From Plasmodium coatneyi (Eukaryota > Apicomplexa > Aconoidasida > Haemosporida > Plasmodiidae), in assembly GCF_001680005.1 (NCBI RefSeq), contig NC_033567.1, positions 2,728,001-2,792,000 on the forward strand: a stretch of 64,000 bases of DNA. The letters are read 5' to 3'. A model generated the notes under the pieces. The model did no database searches and was not told where the DNA came from. It saw nothing but the letters and a program-made list of their open reading frames with translations. Positions 1-9,222 of the stretch are shown here, piece by piece. Both the position numbers and the translations under genes were made by a program. Within the stretch, counting starts at the first letter, position 1, and each line of letters starts with the position of its first letter.

Positions 1-2355
1 AATTATTCCGGTCCTGGATAAGTTAATTCTTAGTGGGATTTTCTATCACCACGCGGATCTGCAGAGTAACGAGAGAGGAATAGTGGAAGGTGCATTTAGG
101 AGTAACACCCTTTTCTGTCTGTGTTGCACGACGACCCTGTCCGTGGGGGTGAGTTTCAACGTGCACACAATAATAATCCGTAACATACGGTTGGGCAACA
201 ATTTCCTAACAAGGGACCAGATCATGCAGATATCTGGACGTTGCGGCCGCATGAAGAAGGTTCGCACGGGGGAAAATTCCTCTGATGGATCAGGCGGTCC
301 GATTAGCACAGTAAGCAGTGTAGTGGGTGAGGCACTCAGTGGTAGAAAAGTTTCCACTGAGGCCGCTACGTACACCCCGGTGAAGGACTACGACGAGGAC
401 TGTGACGGGAAGGTCTTGGTCTTCCTCGAGCGGTGCGATAAAAAGTATATGGAAAAAATTCTGAAGGATGATGTAGACTTGTTCAGACTGAAGACAAAGC
501 TGAACAATTTTCAATTTTGTAAATTCATCGTGGAGCTCATCCAACTGAATCTGATCAAAACGAAGAAGAACGTGGAAGACTTCCTCCTTCTGTACACACT
601 CAAATTTTTTAAATTGGACGAAAGGGGGGAAAAGAAAAGCAGCACGGATTGCATCACCCCCGTGAATTATAGAGACCTAATGATGCAGGAGATAAAGCAG
701 ACCTTCCAGTATCTCTTCGAGAATAAGCTGATCCTCATCCCGTATGACAAGGAACAGTCTTACTACTACTACCTGTTCGCCAAAATTTACAACGTCAACC
801 TTTACCAAATGGAACACATTTTCAACTTCCACTTTTTATGCCAGTACATTAACGTGGACACTCTACTTAAATGTAACTTACCACAGAAAGTGGATTTATT
901 TAAAAAATTGCACAGGAACTACAAACAGAAGGAGTACAAAGATGAGGGTAAGCAAAAACCTTTTTTCTCCCTCCCCTTTTTAACCATTCTTCTCATTTTC
1001 AAGGATACAAAGGTGAATACAAATATCTTCCAAAATTTGTCTGTACAATTTGTGAAGTATTTATTTCTCGTTAATATTAATAGCAAGCAATTTGATTTTT
1101 TCGTTTATGACATTTTGCGGGACGACGATGTGATTGGCTGCACGGAGGTTTCTTCGTATGTGCATCCTATTCTGAACGCGCTGGACTTTATTTTCAGCTT
1201 CTCCTTCATGCAGTACGTGTACTTCAAAGGTGGGTCGGTTATCAGTACATAGTGCGTCAATATGTGCACACGCTGTTAACACGCTATAGTGTGCATATGG
1301 TTGTGTGCCGTGTTTTTTCCCCTTTCCCTTCGAAGGCTTCCCCACGGACGTCCTGCTGATGATTTTCGTCTTCTGCATCCATTCGGATATTTCGCTCAAA
1401 ATCGACTTTGACGTCTACGAGCAGATACTAACCTCTAGGAGTGGCCCCGACGGGGGGGACGTGCGCAGGATTTTTCACTACTTCGATCTGAGCATGGATA
1501 AGCTGAAGCGCTTCAAGGATTGCAATAGCGAAGACCTTTGCGCCCAGTGTGCTCAGTGCGCCAAGAAGATGCTGCAGGGAGAGTAAGTGCGTGGCGGTTT
1601 TACACGAACGGGTGTGCAGATGCGTTCCCCCGTTAGTACATACAAACTTCATACGTAATACATAGCTTGTTCGCACTTCCCCCGTTTATGCCATTCCCTT
1701 GCGTGCACCCCCCCCTCCCAGAATCAACATCGATGAGATCTACGAAAACTTCGAATGGGTCAAAATCAAGCGCTTTTACTTTTCCCTCATCGTGTACGAC
1801 CTGTTCACGGAGGACATCCATACCGTGGGGCGCAAGTAAACCAAGGGAAAAAAAAAAAAAAAAAAAAAAAAAGACAACCTAATAAGCGCCCATTTTGGCA
1901 CACTTGGACCAGACTGCAGCATAAGCTGGCCGATAGGGCAGCGCAGGTTGCACTTCCCCCGTTTTGTTGACTTTGCTGTCCATTTGTCACGTGTGCTACC
2001 CATTTTCCCCTTTGCAGGTACAGAGTCAAAACGAATGATATAAAATATATGTACTCGAAGTGCTTCTACAATCTGTCCTTCAACTGCAAAATTTTGCGGA
2101 ACTTTAAAAATTCATTGTAATGAGGAAGACAGAACGCGGAATGGGCAACCACGCTGGGAGGGACTGAGAGTGAATGAAACATGCGGCCAATTGTACAGCG
2201 GGGGCAGTACCCCCTTTTTCGTACCTCAATTTATTATTTATTATTTTTATTTTTTTTATTTATTTTTTTTTTCCACCTGCAGGGACATTTTCTGCATCGT
2301 CCTGGATAATCTCCTCATAAAAATGAGGTCCAGAAATTTAGCCTTCACTTTTTAA
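1..2355 (+). CDS. POLQ/HELQ-type superfamily 2 DNA helicase, C-terminal part (5' partial)
   Basis: The gene enters the window already open, reading from base 2. The first residues contain FYHHADLQSNERGIVEGAF, CCTTTLSVGVSF and QISGRCGRMK. These match motifs IVa, V and VI (GRxGR-type arginine finger) of Ski2-like helicases of the DNA polymerase theta / HELQ group, which act in DNA repair. Exons read by eye: to 1229, 1336-1582, 1722-1835, 2018-2116 and 2283-2355, with GT donors and T-rich AG acceptors; all four junctions keep frame. About 640 codons follow motif VI, and I see no family A polymerase motifs, so this looks like a helicase-only protein. A perfect-looking 56-base intron at 948-1003 does not keep frame as written (see findings); read-through was kept here. 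Family assignment is firm; POLQ versus HELQ is not decided because the N-terminus is missing. Confidence 0.8.
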
Positions 2356-2973
2356 CCCTTCTGGGAACCACCCGATCTGATCCGTGTGTAAGCATCGGTG
2401 GAGTGCGTCCACGCAAGGGAAGACGTTTTGTCCTGATTGCGCGTTTTCCCATGCACGCGGCGTCACTCGTTGGTAGTTCTCACGTTAAACTGTCCCAAGT
2501 GGGATGACTTCCATTTCTCGTGTGTTGATCAATGTGTGTCCACTTCAAACCGCTTGGAGCGAATCCTCCACCATGTTACCCTACCACTTGGGCACTTTTT
2601 TTTTTTTTTACAATTTTGATTTGCCGTCATCCTTGACGGTGTTTTTTTTGTCACTGATGAACTTGTATACCATTTGACCTTTTTTAAACGTCACACAACG
2701 AAGAAACGACGCAACGACGTCACAACGTGGGAGGAGGAGGAAACTCCCCCGCGGGTTCGAGCGGGCCGCGCACAACACAATATGGAAACATGTGTGTGCA
2801 TCGTCTGGAGCAAATTCACCTGACCTGTTAAGGCCATTTTGGACAGGTAGCTAAAATTTGCAAGTTTTTTGGCTAGCTGAAAAAAAAAAAAAAAAAAAAA
2901 GAACAAATCAAAGCAAATCAATCCAATCCAAAGGGGGGATCCTCCTTAGCGACCTAGAAGCACACACACAAAC
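2356..2973. other. Intergenic, helicase to pseudokinase
   Basis: No gene is seen. It holds a T run near 2600 and, about 100 bases before the next start codon, the motif GGCTAGCTGA at 2871-2880 followed directly by an A run of about 20 bases. Both flanking genes are on the plus strand, so this is presumably the promoter region of the downstream gene. Confidence 0.6.
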
Positions 2974-4545
2974 ATGACCAAGTGGGGGGCGCTGCGAAGC
3001 AGAATTATATGGCCGAGCGAGTTCGCTTACGCCGTGGAGAACGAAGGGCAGGACAACAAATTCGGACACAGCTATGTGGTCAAATATAACGGGAATGTCG
3101 TTCACAACAGATTCAAGAAAGGGTTAAATCGGGTGAACAAATTGATGAAGGTGACAAGACGGGTATGTAATCAATTGGAGGAGCAAAACTACGGGCGGGA
3201 CGTGGATTCATTGGAGGCAGACCACTTCGGGGTACACATGGGTGGAGGCACCTCGGACCAAATTAACGAGGCTAATCAAATCCTCCTCCGGTTGAATGAG
3301 GAGAAGGAGTTTTTTAAGGAAAGTCTCGGTAAAATTAACACCATTGATGAGAAGTACGACATTGCTGTGAGGAACGGGTCCGCTCATTACGCATTTCGTT
3401 TGGACTCCCCTTTCGTATGCATCGAGGGGGATCCTTTAGTGGAGGCCCTAAAAATGGGGCAGCCCGGAGGAGCACATGGGAAACGCAATGAAAGAGTTAA
3501 GAAGCTAGGCCGAAAGGGTGAGGAGCACCGTGGAGAGAGGATCCCACAATTTAGGACCTTTCTATACAACGCCAAAATTATCGAGTGTGACGAAACGCTC
3601 ATCGGGGACAGGGAGTTCATATTTTCAGAAGCGAATACAAGCAGCCTGAAAGTTAACACGCTCATCAACGAGGGGAAGCACATAAGACAGATGCTATACG
3701 AATATAAGGAGGGCTGCGGAGTGGAAAGCGAGGTGCAAAATAATCAGGATGACTTCCCACCTGAAGGAAAAAGCGGAAATGTAAAAGATACAACAGCAAC
3801 AGCAATAACAACGACACCCCCTCCCCGTGGGAATGACGAAGTGACCTACGAACGTGTGGGTGTACTTCCATACAGTGACATCATAATGGTGCAGAAGAGC
3901 GAGTTCGACAAGAAGAGTTACGTGGCTGCTTTTTTAACCCCATTTGTTCTGAACGGAAATGTGAAGGCATTCATCCAGAAGGTACAGCCATATATGGCTT
4001 ACCAATTTGACAGTAATTTGATATGGGTAAATTTGTGTAAACTGATTAAGCTCATGTGCCATTTGGAAGAGAAGAATGTCCTGCACGGGAACATCAAACC
4101 TACCAATCTGTTTATAGATAACAGTGGGTTCAACATCCTTTTGGGAAACTTTGTTCCCAAGGTGAAGCTCACAAATTATTTCCATTACGTTGTTAATGGG
4201 AGAAGAGGATTGCCCAAATATATTTCCCCTGAACTTTTATCCTACTTGAGAAAAAAAAAAAACATGGTGAAAAATGGAGGCAAGAAAAATAAACACATAG
4301 AGAAGTACTTAGTTAAGAACGACATTTTTTGTTTAGGCCTCTGCTTCTACTACCTCGTGACGATGAAGGAGGACATCCTCAACCACGTGGATGATCCGCA
4401 CGCGTTTCAACATAAGGTGGACGGGCTGCAGGGATGCATCTCTCGCCCGGAGTTGCTTCTACTTCTGCGTAGCATGCTCTCCTACGACCATCGGGTGCGG
4501 CCCACCTGGGCGGCGCTGCTGGCCGCGGTGAGGGGTGAGAAGTAA
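2974..4545 (+). CDS. Probable pseudokinase, 523 residues
   Basis: Single-exon reading frame with an ATG start. The C-terminal half (about residues 310-520) has a protein-kinase fold signature. HGNIKPTN stands where the catalytic loop HRDxKxxN should be, LLGNF where the DFG loop should be, PKYISPELL resembles the APE motif, NDIFCLGLCFYYL resembles helix F (DxWSLG), and RSMLSYDHRVRP resembles subdomain XI. The catalytic Asp of HRD is Asn and the metal-binding Asp of DFG is replaced, so catalysis is unlikely while the Lys and Asn of the loop remain. No glycine-rich loop is clear. The N-terminal 300 residues are charged and of no recognised family, with a Thr-rich stretch near residues 270-285. 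A scaffold or regulatory role is inferred only from the missing catalytic residues. Confidence 0.72.
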   Translation: MTKWGALRSRIIWPSEFAYAVENEGQDNKFGHSYVVKYNGNVVHNRFKKGLNRVNKLMKVTRRVCNQLEEQNYGRDVDSLEADHFGVHMGGGTSDQINEANQILLRLNEEKEFFKESLGKINTIDEKYDIAVRNGSAHYAFRLDSPFVCIEGDPLVEALKMGQPGGAHGKRNERVKKLGRKGEEHRGERIPQFRTFLYNAKIIECDETLIGDREFIFSEANTSSLKVNTLINEGKHIRQMLYEYKEGCGVESEVQNNQDDFPPEGKSGNVKDTTATAITTTPPPRGNDEVTYERVGVLPYSDIIMVQKSEFDKKSYVAAFLTPFVLNGNVKAFIQKVQPYMAYQFDSNLIWVNLCKLIKLMCHLEEKNVLHGNIKPTNLFIDNSGFNILLGNFVPKVKLTNYFHYVVNGRRGLPKYISPELLSYLRKKKNMVKNGGKKNKHIEKYLVKNDIFCLGLCFYYLVTMKEDILNHVDDPHAFQHKVDGLQGCISRPELLLLLRSMLSYDHRVRPTWAALLAAVRGEK

Positions 4546-5099
4546 GGACGCGCTCGCCCATTACGACATTGCCGCATTATTACATTATTACATTGTGACG
4601 TTATTACATTGCGACGTTCAGCTTAACCGCTGCACAGCTCCGCCTTTACTTTTTCGAAATTTTTTTTTAATTGAACTCCTGCCTGCACGGATTTAAACGT
4701 CTCAGTGGGGCCTTATAATTGGTTTGGTGTAACAAACGTGGGAAAAAAAAAAAAAAAAAAAAAATACACACACACCATGAATAGGATTGATAGGATGCGC
4801 GCTGGCGCCGTACATCCGTACCCGGACAAATGGCAGCATGGGACAACGGCGTGGGATGCCGTTCCCGCTGCGTAGAAGTTTCAACAAATTAGCTCTCCCT
4901 TGCGTGCGTGTGAAATGGTGTCTGAGAAAGGGGGCATGATAAGAGGCGCATGATAAAAGGCGCGTAAGAAATAGCGTGTTAAAAGTGGTGTGTCAATAGT
5001 GGTGTGTTAAAAGTGGTGTGCCAATAGTGGTCTGTTTTGAACGGGTGTATTGTGACGGGGTGCACAAGTATGCCGTCCTACGCCGTGGCGGAGCCCCTC
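4546..5099. other. Intergenic between convergent genes
   Basis: No gene is seen between the pseudokinase stop and the stop of the minus-strand RRM gene. The stretch contains a short ATTACATT-type repeat at about 4563-4620, an A run at about 4742-4764 and a 14-base tandem repeat at 4974-5030. These are probably two overlapping 3' untranslated regions. Confidence 0.6.
4974..5030. repeat. 14-base tandem repeat, four copies
   Basis: Alternating units of the form GTGTGTTAAAAGTG and GTGTGTCAATAGTG run head to tail, the even and odd copies resembling each other more than their neighbours. This suggests duplication of a 28-base double unit. It lies just past the stop codon of the minus-strand RRM gene. 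Confidence 0.8.
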
Positions 5100-7218
5100 C
5101 TAGTTTTCCGCACCCGCTCCGAACTCCTGGTTCTTCTTGTTCTTGAAGTTGTTGAAGGGCTTCTTGTTGAATTTCTTGCCGTTCCCGTCCTCATTGTTGT
5201 AGTTATTTCCATTGTTGTAATTATTTCCATTGTTGTAGTTATTTCCGTTGTTGAAGTTACCTCCTTTGTTGAAGTTGCCTCCCTTGTTGAAGCCTCCTCC
5301 CTTGTTGTAGTTATTTCCATTGTTGAAGTTACCCCCCTTGTTAAAGGTGCCTCCCTTTTGGAATCCACCCCCTTTGTTGAAGCCGTTTCCACCTCGGTTG
5401 AAGTTGTTGCCGTTCCTGTTGAACTTGTTACCGTGGCCAAACTTCTTTCCGAAAAAGTTGCCACCCCTACCGTTTCCATTTGCCCCATCGTTATCCTGCC
5501 CATTGTTGTTACCACCTTGGTAGTTATTCCTGTTCCCCCTGTTGCCATACGTGTTTTCAGAAAAATTATTGTTACTATGGTAGTTGTTACCATTCAGAAT
5601 CAACGACACGTGCACGTAATTATCCCCTATGAGAAGACCATCCTGTTCCAAGGATTTGAGGCAACTTTCCAAACTGTCAAATGTAATCTGTGCTTTGGTT
5701 CCTCCTGCGAAAAAATTAACCTTGGAAATATTTCCATATTTCTCAAACACACTTCTTACATCCTCCTCTGTAGTGTTCTTTCCAATGTGGGCAAGATTAA
5801 CAGAACTAATAACATTCGGGTTCAGGTGAATTTTTATTGGGACCCCATTAAACTTCTCGTTGTACTTTGATGCGAATACATCCATGATGCTTTTTTCTGA
5901 ACAGTATATATAGGCACCGTTGTAAAGTCGGTTAATATGGATTAGCAGTTTTTCCTCTGCATAATCATCGCCTAGTAATTCTTTCAAGTAGGATCTCAAA
6001 TCCTCTTCCTGTGCGTCTCTACTTATGTTCAGTATAGTTACTATAAACTCGGTCGGGAAATCACCACCATCCTGAGCATCGTCCTGACCTTCCTCTTCCT
6101 CCACATTATCCTCACCGTCACCATTGACCATGTTGTCCTTTCCATTTTTGTTAAATTTCTGCTTCTTGTTTTTTCCCTTGTTGTTTTCCGCCGCGGCCAT
6201 TTCGTTTTTCCTTTTGTTCTTTCCTCCGACCTGCTCATTGGCGCCCACTTTATTGTTGTTCTGTTTCTTCTGCTTCTGTTGTTGCATCTGTTGTTGCAGT
6301 TTTTGTTGTTCCGCTGCGTCGTCGTCGGAGTCAGAATCGGAATCCGAATCTGAGTCGAAGTCCGAGTCCGAGTCGGAGTCTGAATCTGAGTCCGACTTGT
6401 TCGCCTCCTTCGCCGCTTTGGCCTCTGCCGCTTTGGCCTCTGCTGCTTTAGCCCCGGCAGCTTTTACCTGGGCGGCCTTTGCCTTCCCTTTGGCTTTCAC
6501 TTCTTTGGCCCCTTTCGCAGCCTTCACCTCAGCTGCTTTGGCCGCCTTACCACCCTTGGCTGGCTTCGCAACTTTGGTCTCTTCCTCCTCTGAAGAATCG
6601 GAGGAGTCAGAAGAATCTGACGAGTCGGAACTCGACTTGGACACTTTTGCGGCGTCCTTCTCTACGTTCTCCTCTACGTTGGTCTGTCCATTTACGGCCT
6701 CTCCGTCACTGTCATCAGAGGAATCCGAAGAGCTAGACGAGTCAGACGAGGAATCATCCTTCTTCGTGGCCTTACCTTTCTTGGCGTTCTTCTTCTTTGC
6801 TGCAACCGCGGACTTTGTTTCCGACTCTGCTGCAGTGGACTCCGTCACTTTGTTCTCCACTTTGTTTTCCTCTTCTAAGGTGGAAAAAAAGAAGGAAGAG
6901 AAGATGAATACGTGGTGCAGGGCAGAGGTAGACGAAGAGAGCGGGGCACACACAAACGATGTCTGCCCCTTCCGGCCCCCTTCACACTACCCCCACGAGG
7001 GTGCACATTTCTCATCAGAGATCTTGGTGAAATTTTGTGAGATTCATCAAATCTGTTCAGTCGCTTTTGGTTTTTTCATCATAAAGGGAAAGTGGTGCAC
7101 CTGCGTAAAGAGGCGGCCAGAAGGGACATCCCTTTAAAGCGGCAAACTTACCTACTACATCCTTGTTCTGTGCGACGGTGTCGTTCGCTTTGCTTTTTCT
7201 GAATATTCCCAGGGCCAT
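5100..7218 (-). CDS. Nucleolin-like protein with two RRM domains, 613 residues
   Basis: Two exons, 7218-7152 and 6874-5100. The short first exon begins MALGIFRKSKAND and ends at a GTAAGT donor; the second begins after a CTTAG acceptor, and the junction keeps frame. Domain order is: Ser/Asp/Glu-rich acidic blocks, Lys/Ala repeats of the AAEAK type, a long Ser-Asp dipeptide run, a basic Asn/Lys stretch, two RRM folds (about residues 310-390 and 390-465), and a C-terminal Gly-Asn-Phe/Tyr repeat of units such as FNKGGN and NNGNNY. Acidic N-terminus, RRMs and Gly-rich tail is the layout of nucleolin/Nsr1, which acts in nucleolar rRNA processing. That role is inferred from layout. The Gly-Asn tail replaces the usual RGG tail, so another RNA-granule function is possible. 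Antisense reading frames over the repeats are shadows. Confidence 0.8.
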
Positions 7219-9222
7219 TATTCAAACGGGTATGCAATTAAGTAGGCAATCGAGTAGGTGGTCAAATTGGCAGACGTGTTCGCTGTTGCAGACGAAAACA
7301 CTACGTAGGAGCGCCGCGTGCAGCTAAAGTGACACGTTAATCGCGCTACAAAAGGGCCTTCCAACAAGGATTATGAAAGCATAAAATGGAAAACTCCTTC
7401 AGCAAAATGTGCTTTTTTTTCCTTCCTCCTTAGCTAGTTTAACTCAAATAAATTTTGAATGGGAGGGTGATGGTACAAACGCGCATACTAAGCCAGCCAG
7501 CATGCCTTCAAATGAATCTACATAGGCAACATATAGTTACTCATGTCATAACTACATACGCAAAAAGGTGAGAAATGTCAAAAACGACGATTCTTCCTTC
7601 GGGGGGAAGGAACGAATTGGTTAGGTTATTATATTTTTCCCTTCTACAGGAGAATGGGGGATGCAAATTTTCGCATGAAAAATGAGGAAAAAATTCGCAT
7701 AAGGATAACAAACAGAATGAAAAAAAAATTAAAACATAAAAACGAGAAAACGAGAAAGCCTTTATTTTAAATGTTTCTTTTCTTTTTTCCTTTTTTATTT
7801 TATTCAATTTAATATTTTTTTTTAAGGAAAATGCAGCTTATAGGAGAAGATTAAAAATTAAAGTCGCACGAAGTAAACTTTTTTCCGTGGTTTAAATTGA
7901 CCCGAAAATGTAAATAATTGAAATTATCGTCAAAGGGAAATGGAAAGGTAAAGGATATGGCCTCCAAAAAACCTGGTGACTTTTTTGCAGCTCAGCAACA
8001 TTGCAGCGGAGCAACGTCGTCGCCTCTTTCCCCCCTGCGTTTGGTTGCATTTTTCCACTGGCAGGAAAAAAAAAAAACAGCCAAACGGGGTAGAAGTATG
8101 CCCCCATACATATATATGTGAATAATATTCCCCCATGTTGAAATGCCTACATAACATGTGAATCATATGCAACTGTATGCTACCCGAGTATTTGCTACCC
8201 CGGTATGCAAATTCCTTCGTGGCGACGCCGCCGCATGCGCGTAGGTATAACCAGTGGCCTTCCCATTGGGTGGGCAAAAAATGGCTAGCCCGCCCCTGGC
8301 TGGAAAAAAAAAAAAAAAAAAAAAAAAAAAACAGCCAAAATGGCCTGCACGTATGTTTTTACATGTACATATAAAAATGTAAATCGAAATTTTACTTATA
8401 TGTTATGCCAGCATATCCTACCATAGCTTACGCTTGCGATCCGATGCTCGATGTCGTTCTCGCACTTTTTTCCGCGAAGGTTATAAAGCAACGTTGGGGC
8501 AAAAACTAATCAGGTGGGAACATTATTTTTTCCCCACCCTTCTCAGATCATTTCCATGTGGAAATTAATTAACCTGTAAAGTTATTCGCCCCCGGTCAGG
8601 ATGGATTACCTTCACGTTGCTTCGATAAGGAAGCGTCACCATCTCTATCATCATCACCATGCATAGGGGGCACAATAGTTCGTTCGAATATGCACAAACG
8701 GGAATGTGCCTACCTACTATTGTACATGTGGGCATCCTTCTCACCAGCTTGCCACCCGAGCGAGGATACACTTCCCAGCGGGAGAAACCCCTTTCGTCAC
8801 GTCGTGCAAGGACCACGTTGAATTTCACTCCCCGTTGGTTATTAACTCGGGGGCTCTAACAATTGGGCATATTTCGTAAAAAAAAAAAAAAAAAATAACC
8901 CCACAAGGGTGAGCAAATTGGCTGTTCTGCTCTGTTTGTATGTACACGTGGGGGAGCAAACAGGTGAAAAATAACGTCGCGGAGAAGTAAAACAGTTGCC
9001 GCGGCGCATAAAGTGTCCCCGCGAGGAGCTGCCAACGCGGGGAAACAAATTTGAGCGTAATGAAACAGCATAGATTGGGGGCAGCAGGCAGGGTGAACTC
9101 AAAAAAAAAAAGATAAAAAAAAAAGGAGGATCAAATAGGGCAGTGTAGAATGTGGTTACTGAAAATGGGTCATCTTGTCGTAACTGACCGTATGCATGGC
9201 CGCCAACCCCCCTTTGGGAAAA
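7219..9222. other. 2 kb intergenic region upstream of the RRM gene
   Basis: No gene is seen. It contains an AT-rich patch at 7680-7920 and A runs at about 8068, 8305-8330, 8880-8895 and 9100-9123. The rest is unstructured by eye. It is the 5' flank of the nucleolin-like gene and the 3' flank of PIG-U, both on the minus strand. Confidence 0.6.

Noticed and set aside
5037..5870. 277-codon plus-strand open frame with Val/Ile-rich repeats
   Set aside because: It is antisense to the Gly-Asn repeats of the RRM gene; the repeats simply translate in all frames.
6124..7137. 337-codon plus-strand open frame opposite the RRM gene
   Set aside because: It is the mirror of the Ser-Asp and Ala-Lys repeats on the minus strand, which carry two RRMs and a proper intron.
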